A stretch of DNA of 64,000 nt from Euclidia mi (lineage: Eukaryota; Arthropoda; Insecta; Lepidoptera; Erebidae): positions 7,437,840 to 7,501,839 of the forward strand of contig OX123185.2 of the NCBI GenBank assembly GCA_944739405.2. Direction: 5' to 3'. Each line of letters starts with the position of its first letter. Positions within the stretch are counted from its first letter, which is position 1. A program made the position numbers and the translations under genes. Of this stretch, positions 51,933-63,703 are shown piece after piece. The notes beneath the pieces were generated by a model, which was not told where the DNA came from, ran no database searches, and saw only the letters and a program-made list of their open reading frames with translations.

Positions 51933-54900
51933 CACAATCACGTCAGGTTTTGCTGGCCAGATTATTTAAGATAGTTGTTGGACTACGGGAAAATATGTAG
52001 GTATACATTTGGTAAAAAGATAAAAAAAACCTTTTTCCTACAAAACGTATGCTTCAGGAAGATTCTGAGTTGCAGAGGCTTTACAAAAATAAAAAATCTG
52101 GACACTAGTCAGAGTCATAAGTCAGACTCGTATCAACCATTAATAGTAGACCGCGCTTTTTGTCAAGGTGTCGAATCACATCCAGCCAACGGTTTCAACC
52201 ACTACGCCACACATTCATTCAGATATCAATATCAGATATAAATTAACGCAGTAAATTTCCTAGATACCATGTCAAGTAGAGCGCAAATCACTTTGCGAGT
52301 TTTCTTCACAACTCCATATTTTCTTCGCAAGGATCGGCAAACACGATAAGATTGACGGTAACACTTCTAATTCTATCGAAAAATTTTATCCGATATTTTC
52401 ACCGTCCATAAGGTAAGGGATATCTGATCCGATCGATAAAGGAGAGAGCCACATAAAATTTTATGTCTAGTATTTGTAGGCGTTGTTATTGATTGTTATT
52501 ATCATATCTGACCTACTAAATAGGGAACAGCTGTTAAATATTTTCTACTATGGCTGCTGCTAGTGATAAAATAAGCATATTCATTCGTTTTTCCAAGCAG
52601 TTCAAGCAGTCTGTTCATCATAATAATGTTTTGCTAATTAGGTAATTGTTTTTCAAAAGTCTTTTTGAAATCAGCGGGCATGGTTTGATTGAGTGATTAA
52701 CACCAGCCTTGTATAACTATTACAATATCTGTTAGATCAACTACAATAATTGCTTAAACACACGCAATAAAAGTATAAACACAAACAATCTTTTAGAAGA
52801 ACAAACAAGGGTAAGACTTAGAGGTTACTATTAATTTTAAACAGGCATCGCCCAATTTAACTTGAAAATGTAAACAGCCCCCATGCGCTGCCAATTTGAG
52901 TGAACAAGCTCAAACATTTCTGGCGCTCGTAATGAAAATTAAATTTTATACAGCCTCAAAATGGCCGCTCATTTCTGAAACAGTATCAGTCGTCAATTGC
53001 CCGAACAAAGTTTCACAATTACCGCAATCCACAAAAAATGGGAATATCGTCAAAAAAGGCTGCTTCGCTATTAAATCCACAGTTATAACATGAAACGTCT
53101 ATTATCGCTTAAGGTAGTTAAACGCGCATTATAACGACACTTTAATGCTTAAATAATTTTATTTTTAACTCGCAAATGCTTGATAAAAGCCCGTTTTGAT
53201 GGGTGTTATTAATGCAAAAACTTTCACTTTGAAGCTGTAGCTATTCATGATTCGTGTAAAAGAAGTCTATCGCCAGGTTTCATATAGATCTAAGAGTAGG
53301 GAAGATCTGGCATTTTGTATAGCTCCGAAAAGGTGCTATTTCTTGTTTATATAATAACTGTCTATTCCTGTTATTTGACTTTAAAAAAATAGGTATTCCA
53401 TTCAGTCTTTAAAAGTTTGTCAGTATATTAAATTATTGGAATACAAAATTCGCATGCACGATGATTTTTATCTGACTAGGTAAATTGTTTATTCACGTTA
53501 TAATCCAAAAGCCACTTGCATTTCTATCTTGGCATCAAATTTGTTATTTGTTACGTTTGTTTGATCTTTAAGTTGATACATTTTGTTATTGGTTTAGTGA
53601 GGTCGATTGAACTTCACTTAACTGAAATATCATCATTGATAAAATAATAACAATAGGGGTTGATGATAGGTAGATGATACGAAACCGTTTTGATCAGCCC
53701 AGATGGTTTGCTTTCCAGGTATGGACATAATTAATGACGACAATAAGAAGAGCATTTTGGGAAATTATCATTTTTTACATTTTGTTCGGCAGATTAATGC
53801 AGAGGGAATTGAGGGAAACCATGTTGACTAATGTGAAGCTGCTTGCATTGCACACAGCAGTCTCAGCTATTGTGGTGACAAAATTGCTGACGCTTTGTAC
53901 CACAGCGGTTGACGTGGCAGCGCGAGTAGTCTCTGTGATCCAGTTGCAACGCTGCGCAATAATTTGGATCAGTATTCTGGAATACCTTGAAATGCATCAG
54001 ACTTCCAAAAATGCATTAGACATTGAGTTTTAAACAAGTAAATTATCGAAGGATTGCTTACTCTAGTCGTCGATGCATTCACCAGTGGAATAAAACGCCA
54101 CAGTCACCGTCCAAGCGAATTAAATATTACGCGAGCAACGAACTTCGCAAACATTGGTTGTTTGAGCACTTTGATGAGTCGATTGTCAGGAGAAGGGCAC
54201 CAATTAGACAACAGTTGACTCAGCACTCTCTGATTAATGCGCCACAGGAGCGGCCACCTGACCAAGCACAGTTTACTAAGCCACGATAATTATCTCAGCT
54301 CTGATTGCGATAGAAAGACGTAAGCTATAGATTTTGATGACACCATAGATTAGTGCTAAGAAGGAAGATCGCCTTGTTATAATAATTATGGTAGGTATAC
54401 GTACTGCTCCGTTGATACAATTTAGTTGTGGTCATGATTGATTATGCCTGTCTGCTATTAATTGATCTGCGATTGCCTGCCATCTCGATGCCCTGCTTGA
54501 AACTTTTGACATTTACAAGTTTGCAATGTATTGCAATTTTGTATATAAATGTTAAATTGCATTCTGTCCTAAACAGCAGCCACGTCCAAGCCTTATACTG
54601 AACCACGCCCGGACTGTCCGGTTAATTCACATTGCAATTCTTCCTAAATTATATAGCAACAATTGTTGATTCAATCTTTCTATTCAACAATCATTGTACC
54701 TTGACATTCCTCCCCCCTAAGGTGTTGTTTTCGCCTGCGTTATAGAAAGGAATAATTGTTATACCTAGACCACTTGCTAGCTTCAAATGGGCATTTTTTA
54801 AAATGAGTCGTTATTAACCCATGAGAAGGCGCGCCCTAAAAAGTTACACGAGCAGGCGCGCGTGAGCAAAACTCTCACGCAACTTCAAATTAAAGTTTTC

Positions 54901-54985
54901 TTTAAGATCAATTATATTTTTGCAATGAATTTGCATTTTATGATAAATTAAAAGCCTTTATTTATTTAAGTAAAGTGTTTTATTA
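51933..54985. other. Long non-coding stretch with two unassigned frames
   Basis: Frames at 53734-54033 (99 codons) and 54023-54289 (88 codons) are adjacent and follow a T/C-rich tract ending in CAG at about 53719, so an exon is conceivable. The first is hydrophobic and the second basic, neither matches a family I know, and an alternative frame is equally open locally. 54819-54880 carries GGCGCGCC/GGCGCGCG-rich sequence resembling 62636-62890. Confidence 0.3.
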
Positions 54986-54990
54986 ATGGT

Positions 54991-55206
54991 TGTTCAAGCC
55001 AAAACGCCTGCTTGAATTGTAGGAGTAACGTAGCAGATACGTTAATGAGTCAACGATCTATAATTTAAGGATCTTTCCGTACGAGTTCTTATAATGTTCA
55101 TTCACTCATTCGTGTTCGACCTCTGTACGACTTTGTTAATATACTTTTCTGTTAACCACGAACCAGTCCAGACTTTTATTCCAGCAATCCCGAAATTCCA
55201 CGAACA
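54991..55206 (+). repeat. 5' LTR
   Basis: Begins TGTTCAAGCC and ends CCACGAACA, i.e. TG...CA ends. It differs from the 3' LTR by one substitution that I can find (CTGTACGAC against CTGTAAGAC). Confidence 0.92.
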
Positions 55207-56019
55207 TTTCTGGTCCATAACGAGCCGTATGCTTGGAAAAGCGAAGATTATAGCTGATAATAAGCGAAAATTGGAATAATAATCATTATTACCGTTGGAA
55301 TATTTTCTGAGGAATTTGCACGGCGGCAACGTGCTTGGAAAAAGTATTTGGACTATTATATTAAGCTAAAATATTATCACCCAACACTCGATCAGGTAGT
55401 ATAAGCCTATTTAAGGATACTCAAGGTTAGTGTTTTACCTGATTTTTATGATTTTCTACGTAGCAACCTATTTGTAACGTGAATAGTTCATACGAACATT
55501 GTTCTGTCTAATGCTCGTTATTTAGCAAATATATCAATTATACGTACTCTTATATAGCAGTACAGTAGTTTATATGCTACATTTATAATTGTATAATTGC
55601 ATTATTGTTAACTATTCCATTTAGTAAATTTTGTATAGGTTTTGTTAACGTAGGTAGGTAGGTCTTATGTTGGTGTAAGATAATTTTAAGAGATTAAATA
55701 GCTTATGTTAGCTTAATTCAATAAATTTATTGTAATTATGTGGTTAATTAGTCGCTAATTTGTTTGTGAAATACTTAAATTCCGATACTAGGTCATTGTG
55801 GTTAGGCTTTGAGAACTTAAACTTCATAATATAATATTTACAACAAAATCTTTACTTGTATTTACATATATACAGTAGTAGTACATTCTAGTGACTATAA
55901 TACGATATAAAATACGGTATTAACATCTTTCTTACAATTGTTAACCATTGTTAGTGTTTGTAGGTCTGTGCCATAAGTTATTGTATAAATTCCAGGTCGA
56001 CTAACACTCGCTTCCCAGT
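55207..56019 (+). promoter_or_regulatory. Primer-binding site and 5' leader
   Basis: Four bases after the 5' LTR, TGGTCCATAACGAGCC starts with TGG, as expected for pairing with a tRNA 3' CCA end; the tRNA is not identified. About 800 bp of non-coding leader precede gag, with no convincing frame. Confidence 0.6.
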
Positions 56020-57663
56020 ATGTCCGAAGAACGAGAACTAGTTAAAAAGCGAGGCAGCTTCAAGGGACGCTTAACTGCCTTTATTAACCACCTTGAAGCA
56101 ATAAGCGATAAGCCGTTAACTAGCTGTGAAGTCAAGGAGTTACAATTGCGTGTGGGGAAGCTGCAGAGTTTGTATGATAGTTACGATGAGGTACAGTTGC
56201 GGTTAGAATGTTTGGTAGAAGATGTTAAAGCTCAATTATCTGAGCGCACTGAGTTTGAGTCACAGTATTACAAAGCGTTGTCTAAATCACAAGATTTGCT
56301 AAGTAAATACAATAATGATAATGAGTATGTGAGTTTAAGTGATAAGTGTAGCCGTAATAGCAAACATTTGCCTGTCAAGTTGCCCACAATACAACTACCT
56401 AAGTTTGATGGGTGTTATAGCCATTGGTTGGAGTTCCGTGACACTTTTACTAGTCTCATTCACTGTAATGATGACATTGACCAAATAAACAAATTCCATT
56501 ATTTGCGAGCATCGCTGGAAGGATCTGCTGCTGTGGTAATCCAAGCGATTGAGTTCTCAGCTAGTAATTACCACATAGCATGGAAGCTTATTTGTGATCG
56601 GTACGATAACAAACGATTGTTAGTGCATAATCATATTTGATCCTTATTTAATCTTAAGGCCATTACTAAAGAGTCTTCTATTGCGTTAAAATGTATGATT
56701 GACCAGCTTAATAAAAATCTACGTGCTTTAGAATCGCTAGGTGAGCCCGTCAAGCACTGGGACACCCTATTGATTTATATTGTTACTCATAAGTTGGATC
56801 ACAAAACTTACAGGGAGTGGGAAGAGTATAAAGGTAATATTGATATGAATAGCTCAATTACATTTGAAGCGTTTATTCAATTCATTCTCATTCGCGCTGA
56901 TTTGCTCGAGACATTGGAGTTACCTCGAAATCACACTAATTCCACGCCCAGTAAGCCAAGTAAGTTAAAGTCTATGTTTGCGTCACAAGAACAAAACAAT
57001 GTCGTCACTGATTCGTATAAGTTGTGTCCGTACTGTAAATCTGATCACATGCTCAGTAATTGCCCACTATTCCTCGCGCTTGATATTAATGCTCGTCTCA
57101 AATTAATACCGAATTATAAGATTTGTTACAATTGTTTTCGTACAGGTCACTTTGCCAACCGATGCAGAAAGCCGGGATGTAAGCTATGTAAACGTCGGCA
57201 TAACACTTTAATACATACGTCGGAGAATAAGGCTGTTGTAAATAACAACAACACATCACACAGTAGCTCGTCTCATTCCGTATCAACGTCGTCGCCCACC
57301 GACGCCGCAACATGCACTAATGCGAGTACAAATAATATGACTTTGTCTGCGGAAACCGGTCTGTCTTGTGGCGAATGTAAACAACGCGGCGTGTTATTGT
57401 CCACCGCACTTATTAAAGTATACGATGCTACCTATCGTGAATATATAGTTCGAGCTATGCTAGATAGCGGTAGCACATCATGTTTTATTACAGATAAATT
57501 ATGTAGACGACTAAACTTAAGTACGAGTCAGGTAAATGGTTCGGTCTACGGCATAAACAACGTGAGTTCTCGCGTCGGCAAAATGTGTCAACTTAAAATG
57601 ACATCTTTAAACAATAGTTACACTGTGTTACTAACATTCATTGTTTCATTTTGCCATCATTAA
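56020..57663 (+). pseudogene. BEL/Pao gag and protease
   Basis: ATG at 56020 starts a Gag protein with LKHL/PTIQLPKFDG-type and WLEFRDTF core blocks of BEL/Pao Gag. An in-frame TGA at 56638-56640 interrupts it and the same frame continues to 57663. Three zinc-binding clusters follow: CPYCKSDHMLSNC, CYNCFRTGHFANRC and CKLCKRRHNTLIH. The aspartic protease active site is AMLDSGSTSCFITDKL (about 57461-57508). A frameshift near 57640 breaks the protease. Gag packages the RNA and the protease matures the polyprotein; neither could be made intact from this copy. Confidence 0.88.
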
Positions 57664-57960
57664 CTTCAGTTGCGCCTTGTCGTGATATCGACTTAACCGA
57701 CCTACAGATACCTAATAATATTTGTTTAGCCGATCCTACCTTTTACAATCCATCAGAAATTGATGTTTTGATTGGTGCTGACTTATTCTGGGACTTGGTA
57801 GGTTCACAAAGAAGGGGAAGGTAAGCCAATCTTGTGTGAAACATTATTAGGCTGGATTGTGTATGGCCCTGTTACCTATTGTAATGGTAAATTATCTAAT
57901 AATGTTTCTTGTAACTTTTCTCAAACCGATTCCAATAACATTGGCTTAGATATGCGAGCT
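57664..57960 (+). pseudogene. Protease C-terminus / linker, two frames
   Basis: The protease C-terminal region is recognisable (NICLADPTFYNPSEIDVLIG, ADLFWDLV) in a frame shifted relative to upstream; another shift near 57810 leads to ETLLGWIVYGPV in a third frame. The frame then runs directly into the middle of the reverse transcriptase at about 57960, so the linker and roughly the first part of the reverse transcriptase are deleted. Confidence 0.75.
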
Positions 57961-58627
57961 GTGCAACTTCTTCTGGAGTTTCCTTTAATGATGTCCAAAT
58001 GGTAGGTGCTACGGTGCAGGACGATCTTTTATCGATACTGCTTAGGTTTCGGCAACACAAGTTCGTCTTGTCAGACGACGTTGCAAAAATGTATAGGTGT
58101 ATCTACGTCCACCCAGATGATAGGCATTTGCAGCAGGTATTGTGGCGCGAACATCCCTCTAAACCAGCCAAGGTGTACAAATTAAATACCGTCACTTACG
58201 GTACAGCTAGTGCACCTTTCCTAGCTACCCGTTACCTTAAGCAAATAGGTATTGATTACAAGAACAATACCTTTTCGCAGTTGGCTGACGAGTCATACTC
58301 ATGTGGTAAAGATAAGGTTGCTGACGTCATCTTGCACGACATATATGTCGATGACCTTTTGACAGGTGGGGATGATTTAAATGAAGTCATGTTTATACGC
58401 TCCGAGGTCACAACCGCACTAGCGTCTGCTTGCATGCCACTCAGAAAGTGGAGGTCCAACGTACCTGAATTAGTCAAAGAGGTCTCTCAGTCGTCTTTAG
58501 ATCTAGATATGGGATCTAATGGACCCAATAAACTGCTGGGTCTTGACTGGTTTTCGAGTTCGGACGAGCTAGGGTTCTCATGCTCGACGTTACCCTCTAA
58601 TAATTCTGTGACTAAGCGGGACATACT
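57961..58627 (+). pseudogene. BEL/Pao reverse transcriptase, N-terminally deleted
   Basis: The reading starts within the palm (SSGVSFNDVQMVGATVQDDL), then SDDVAKMYRCI (first catalytic Asp), the VTYGTASAPFLATRYL block and the catalytic YVDDLLTGGDD (about 58345-58377). It ends at 58622 where a SINE is inserted. The fingers and the segment before them are missing, so no active enzyme could be made. Confidence 0.85.
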
Positions 58628-58906
58628 GCGATTCGACGACCGGTTGGCGCAACGGGAGTGTAAGCGACTGCTACGCCGAAGGTCGCGGGTTCGATTCCCG
58701 CTCAAGTCAAACATTTGTGTGCATGAACATGGATGTTTGTCTTGGTCTGGGTGTTTCTATGTATAATATGTATGTATTTACAAAAAAAAAAGTATATATG
58801 TATGTTTATCCATTATCTAGTACCCATAACACAAGCTCTGCTTAGCTTGGGACTAGATAGTGATGTGTGTATGTGGTAGAATATTATATATTATATTATT
58901 ATTATT
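58628..58906 (+). mobile_element. tRNA-derived SINE inserted in the BEL/Pao pol gene
   Basis: Flanked by ATACT (58623-58627 and 58907-58911). Head with A-box region GGTTGGCGCAACGGGAGTG and B box GGGTTCGATTCCC, body with CATTATCTAGTACCCATAAC and GCTTAGCTTGGGACTAGATA, tail (ATT)n. A longer inverted copy is at 63438-63703. Confidence 0.88.
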
Positions 58907-59395
58907 ATACTTTCTGTGATTGCACGCATTTTCGACCCCTTAGGACTTTTATCTCCTTGCGTAGTTACCATGAAAATGTTATTACAGAATATGTGGTTAG
59001 ATAAACTCTCATGGGACGAATCCCTATCCCCGACATTGATTGCTTCATGGAATGCTATTGTGAAAGAACTGCCTCTTATTAATAATTTTCGTGTACCGCG
59101 CATTGTTTTGTGTGATTCTTATTACACCTCAGAACTCCATGTATTTACGGACGCATCTGAGGGTGCGTATGGCGCATGTGTTTATGTACGCAGCATCAAT
59201 AATATAGGTCAGTGCATGGTTCGCCTGTTAGTCGCTAAGAGTCGAGTGGCGCCTATTAAACCAACCACCATTCCAAGACTGGAGTTGTGTGGAGCTGTGG
59301 TAGGAGCTCGTTTATGTGAGAAGGTAATAACCTCACTTCGTATTAAGTTCAATCGAGTCTTCTGCTGGACCGACTCCACCGTCGTGTTGGGATAG
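58907..59395 (+). pseudogene. BEL/Pao pol, post-RT and RNase H region
   Basis: Pol resumes with VIARIFDPLGLLSPCVVTMK, the conserved junction following the reverse transcriptase, then LHVFTDASEGAYGACVYVR with the first RNase H aspartate and IPRLELCGAVVGARL with the glutamate. CWTDSTVVLG carries the next aspartate and is followed by TAG at 59393-59395. A tryptophan is expected at that place in the family, so this looks like a TGG-to-TAG nonsense change; the same frame continues beyond. Confidence 0.88.
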
Positions 59396-60667
59396 CTTCA
59401 GATGTTACCTTCTAGACTTCAGCCGTTTGTACGCAATCGCGTAGCTGAAGTCTTAGATAAAGTGGGCCACTGCACTTGGTCACACGTCCCAACCGACAAG
59501 AACCCTGCAGACCTGATATCTCGAGGTGTAGATATTAGCACCCTGCAATCATTGGACTTATGGTGGAACAGTCCCAGTTTTCTGATGCAAGATCAGTCCG
59601 ATTGGCCTTCTCAACATAAGTCGTTTGAGTTAGACAAGTTGCCTGAAATACGACCTCATGTTTGGTTAAGCGCTAGTGTTTATAAGAGTCAATGTGAAGC
59701 ATTCGTAGACTTTGACCGTTTTTCTAGTTATTTAAGGCTCATTCGTAGTGTAGCAACTGTTTTAAGATTTATTAAATTGTGTAGAAAAATGCCCTCTCCT
59801 GGTAGGTTTCTATCACAGTCAGAGTTACAGGATGCATTAAATGTCATTACAATTAGAAGTCAAATTGAGTCTTTTTCCGAGTATAATTTGCTTAGTAATA
59901 ATGAGAAGTTACCTAAGAAAAGCGCCCTCATTAAATTTAATGTATTTTTGGACACTAATAAAATAATGCGAGTTGGAGGACGCTTAGCAAATTCAAATTT
60001 CTCTTACAGTAAAAAGTATCCTATATTATTACAGTCCACTCACAAGTTTACTAAATTACTATTTGAGTATGAACATATTAGGTTAATGCATGCTGGCCCA
60101 ACGCTTTTGTTGTCTTCCATTAGGGATTCGTATTGGCCCATAGGCGGACGAAAATTAGCAAAGCACTGCTATCGTCATTGTGTGCGTTGTTGCCGCATGT
60201 TGGGTAAGACAGTGTTACCATCGATGGGTAATTTACCGCAGCAGCGCATTCTTCCAGGCGGTTACCCATTTCAGAGTACCGGTGTAGATTACGCTGGTCC
60301 CATCATGGCAGCTACTAGACAGGGTCGCGGATATAGGCTAGTAAAAGTGTATATAGCACTCTTTGTGTGTTTTACCACCAAGGCTATTCATTTGGAGCTG
60401 GTGAGTGACTTGACCAGTGACAAATATTTGCTAGCGTTATATAGGTTCATCTCGCGACGCGGTAAGCCGAGTGACATTTACTCTGATAACGGTACCTGTT
60501 TCGTTGGCGCTAATAATGAACTTGCAATGTTCCTTAAGTCCAGTTGTGATTCCTTGGCTGCACAGCTGGCTAATGACGGGATTAAGTTCCATTTTATCCC
60601 CGCATACACGCCTCATTTTGGTGGACTCTGGGAAGCGGGTGTTAAGGCGACTAGATTTTCACCTTAG
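59396..60667 (+). pseudogene. BEL/Pao RNase H end and integrase
   Basis: The frame continues from the nonsense codon: RLQPFVRNRVAEVL, VPTDKNPADLISRG (end of RNase H), then the integrase zinc-binding region (HCYRHCVRCCRMLG) and catalytic core with D in VDYAGPI (about 60286), D in YSDNGTCF (about 60479) and E in GLWEAGVKA (about 60627). A frameshift near 60645 separates the last part of integrase. Integrase would insert the element cDNA; the N-terminal two-thirds is otherwise open. Confidence 0.88.
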
Positions 60668-61181
60668 GCGAGTGTTGGGAAATTGTCACTTAACCTTTGA
60701 AGAGCTTAACACCACACTAGTCCAGATAGAAGCCATTTTAAATTCTCGTCCACTGACGCCGCTATCTTCGGACCCAGCTGACTGCAACCCACTAACTCCG
60801 GGTCATTTTCTCGTTGGCCGGCCACTTACATCATTGCCGCAGCCAGACCTTCAAGATTACTCCGTAACTTCCTTGTCTCGTTACCAACGGATCGAGCAGC
60901 TTCGCCAGCATTTTTGGGATCGTTGGAGCAAGGAGTACGTGTCAGAGCTGCAGCAGAGGACTAAGTGGCGTACCTGCAAAGATGCACTGAAGCTGGGCAT
61001 GTTGGTTGTTGTGAAGGAGGACCATCTACCTCCTCTCAAGTGGAGATTAGGCAGGATTGTCGCAATTCACCCAGGATCTGACGGAATTGTACGCGTGGCA
61101 GATATCCAAACCAACTCTGGCATCATCAGAAGGGCGTTCAACAGGATTTGCCCACTGCCCATCAACTCACAGTGTGGTTGA
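60640..61181 (+). pseudogene. BEL/Pao integrase C-terminus
   Basis: In the shifted frame: LRRVLGNCHLTFEELNTTLV, ILNSRPLTPLSSDP, TPGHFLVGRPLTSLP, QHFWDRWSKEYVSELQQR and a C-terminal basic/hydrophobic module ending RICPLPINSQCG at 61181. This is the DUF-type tail typical of BEL/Pao integrases. It stops 33 bp before the 3' LTR; a short CCGGGGG tract just before the LTR may be a weak polypurine tract. Confidence 0.85.
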
Positions 61182-61214
61182 AAGCGCACCTGCTGCTTCC
61201 AACGTCCGGGGGCA

Positions 61215-61430
61215 TGTTCAAGCCAAAACGCCTGCTTGAATTGTAGGAGTAACGTAGCAGATACGTTAATGAGTCAACGATCTATAATTTAAGGATCTTT
61301 CCGTACGAGTTCTTATAATGTTCATTCACTCATTCGTGTTCGACCTCTGTAAGACTTTGTTAATATACTTTTCTGTTAACCACGAACCAGTCCAGACTTT
61401 TATTCCAGCAATCCCGAAATTCCACGAACA
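61215..61430 (+). repeat. 3' LTR
   Basis: Same TG...CA ends and length as the 5' LTR with one difference. Confidence 0.92.
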
Positions 61431-61879
61431 ATAGTAAATAAAAAAAATGCAGTCTATTTTGCAAATTACAAAAATATTGCAATTTGGCCTTAATATTTGG
61501 CTAACTTTACATAATAAATATTTAAAAAACAAAATCACAATAAAAAGGAATGATTTTATCTTCCATGAGATCTTGAGTTATGTATCTTGCATAACACATG
61601 TGGCACATAAAAGTAACTTGCTCGGGGCACACTGATATACTGCACAAAATGCATGCTTTTTTAATTGCATTGAGCGCCTAATCCTACTGATATCTACTTG
61701 TGATACGACAATTGATTTGCCTAGCATATTCCTATGCACATTTTGATTCTCTGCATGCCATTTCTTAGGTTTTCACTCAGATAAGCCCGCGCAAGTTTTG
61801 TTTTTCAAACCCCTATAACACTTTCCCTGTACATGTTACAGAGTTACACCCTTTAAATTCTTTAAAATAACACTTATTG
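61431..61879. other. Non-coding flank
   Basis: AT-rich, no gene. Confidence 0.4.
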
Positions 61880-62045
61880 ATATCTTTTATCCGTATTATA
61901 TAAAATTCTTGCGTTACTGACTGAAAGATTTGGCATGTATATTCCTTGGTGATATAGGGGTGCAGTAAGAAGGGATATCCCGAAACTCCCAGGGGATCTG
62001 GCAGAAACAATTAATGTGCGGGCGTAGCTGCGGACATCCTCTAGT
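61880..62045 (-). repeat. Dispersed repeat (CTACGCCTGCATTTT family), inverted diverged copy
   Basis: CTTGCGTTACTGACTGAAAG, CATGTATATTCCTTGG, GGGATATCCCGAAACTCCCA and GGGCGTAGCTGCGGACATCC are the inverted, diverged blocks of 22770-22985. Confidence 0.65.
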
Positions 62046-62169
62046 TTTATATAGGTCTCATGATGCTACAACACTCGGGATGAAACCACCCATTCTTCTT
62101 TGAGGGGCTTGCCAATCACCCATTGTAGACCTTGTTTACAGTAAGAAACAAATAAAATATGTAAATAAT
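62046..62169. other. Spacer
   Basis: Nothing recognised. Confidence 0.35.
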
Positions 62170-62335
62170 ATATTCACTCAATTATTTTTTTTTATTTTTT
62201 TATTTATTAAACTTCCTGCACAATATTGTACATAGGCGGACTTAATGCCTTAGGCATTGTCTAACAGTCTACCTTAGGGTGATGCAGAGATAGTTAAGGC
62301 AGGTATTAGGTGGAAGTACTTTATAATTGAATTTA
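62170..62335 (-). repeat. LINE 3'-end fragment
   Basis: On the minus strand CTAAGGTAGACTGTTAGACA, AATGCCTAAGGCATTAAGTC and TATGTACAATATTGTGCAGG are followed by AATAAATAAAAAAATAAAAA, a LINE 3' UTR with poly-A. No coding remains. Confidence 0.6.
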
Positions 62336-62853
62336 TATATAACTAGATACTTTAGTAAATTATATACATAACACACTTATACAATACACATATAAATTTA
62401 ATAATTAATATACTTAATATATAATATAATATATATTAATATATTATAACATATATATTTATATATATACATATATATACATATATATATTCAATAAAAT
62501 ATTATAAATACATACATAATCCAGTGATGATTACGATGATTCAGCCAATGACCCACGTTGAATCCATTAATCAATAACTGTGCATAATTACTACGAAAAC
62601 ACAATCAAACCAATTTTGTTATAAACAAAAAAATACTTACACGAACGGGCGCGTCATGAGCAAGAGGCCGCGCTTCTCGATGCACCACTCACAAACCCAT
62701 CACCACGCAGTCATGGTGGCACTGAGCACCACGGGAGTTGCGTCAGAGGAGAGGGGGTTAAATTTTAGGAAGGTACTGAGAAGCTTGTAGTGACACAGTA
62801 TAGCTAAAGTTGAAATTTACAGTAATGAATTCATGCGTGAGCAAAATGCTAAC
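62336..62853. other. AT-rich stretch and GC-richer segment
   Basis: 62395-62500 is an extreme AT tract. 62636-62760 is GC-richer and shares words with 54819-54880 (TACACGA.C.GGCGCG, TGAGCAA). Confidence 0.4.
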
Positions 62854-62888
62854 CCGTAAGAAGGCGCACTATGTGCGCCTTCTTACGG
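62854..62888. repeat. Perfect 16-bp hairpin
   Basis: CCGTAAGAAGGCGCAC (62854-62869), loop TAT, exact complement 62873-62888. Confidence 0.9.
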
Positions 62889-63437
62889 TTAAAAATGAGT
62901 AGGTATGTTTTTATAAATATGGCTATTTGTAATCTATTTCTAGAAAGACCTGGGACTAAAGCAGACGTAATACTTAAATATCTAGAAGTAATTTACTTCC
63001 TTATAGTGATAACTATCAATTATTGCATCAAAAGGTTTCTTTATTTTAAAACAACTTTTACACAAAAAAAAATCCTGCGTCGTAGGAGCCTATGCGCCAC
63101 GGTCGAGGACCAGCAGCTCTAAATATAGTGGGTGTAGCCGCGGGCTCAGCTAGTATGAGCTTAACTTCATGTTTATTTAATTTAATAAACAATGGCGGCA
63201 TGCATGAAAGAACAAACACTATACCTACTTCCACAATCTTTGGTATTAATACCTGTGAATAGAGAGACGTCTTTAATCAAAGTAAATTGTAAGAAGTATT
63301 CCTTCAAATAATAATATTACACAGAGAAACATACCGGCCTAAAATTATCTACAAAGAAATACACCCAAATAACTGTATTTATTACGTGAAAGACTACAGC
63401 AGTAATAATCTGAAATCACTAATCAGTTTACTTAAAT
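62889..63437. other. Non-coding stretch
   Basis: A short inverted head of the ACTAG...CCGCGG repeat family is visible at about 63128-63160 (GTGTAGCCGCGGGCTCAGCT, AGTATGA). No gene. Confidence 0.4.
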
Positions 63438-63703
63438 AATAAATAATAATAATAATATTCTACCACATACACACATCACCATCTAGTCCCAAACTAAGCA
63501 GAGCTTGTACTATGGATACTAGATAATGGATAAATATACTTAAATAGGTTTTTTTGTAAATAAATACATATTATACATAATAACACCCAGACCAAGACAA
63601 ACATCGATGTTCATGCACACAAATGTTTGACTTGAGCGGGAATCGAACCCGCGACCTTCGACGTAGCAGCCGCTTACACTCCCGCTACGCAAACCGGTCG
63701 TCA
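63438..63703 (-). mobile_element. tRNA-derived SINE (inverted)
   Basis: Inverted equivalent of 58628-58906: (AAT)n tail, CACATACACACATCACCATC, TAGTCCCAAACTAAGCAGAG, GAGCGGGAATCGAACCCGCG (B-box complement) and TCCCGCTACGCAAACCGGTC (A-box complement). Confidence 0.85.

Larger units (their letters stand above)
54991..61430 (+). mobile_element. BEL/Pao LTR retrotransposon, full-length but defective
   Basis: 216-bp LTRs at 54991-55206 and 61215-61430 (TGTTCAAGCC...CCACGAACA) enclose gag, protease, reverse transcriptase, RNase H and integrase in that order on one strand, the organisation of BEL/Pao elements. Flanking 5-mers are ATGGT and ATAGT, possibly a diverged 5-bp TSD. No envelope gene is present. 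Coding is broken at several points, detailed in the entries below. Confidence 0.92.

Noticed and set aside
57098..57313. Minus-strand frame within BEL/Pao gag
   Set aside because: Antisense shadow of the zinc-knuckle region.
61326..61538. Minus-strand 70-codon frame and its counterpart at 55102-55329
   Set aside because: Alike because both lie in the LTR copies; not coding.
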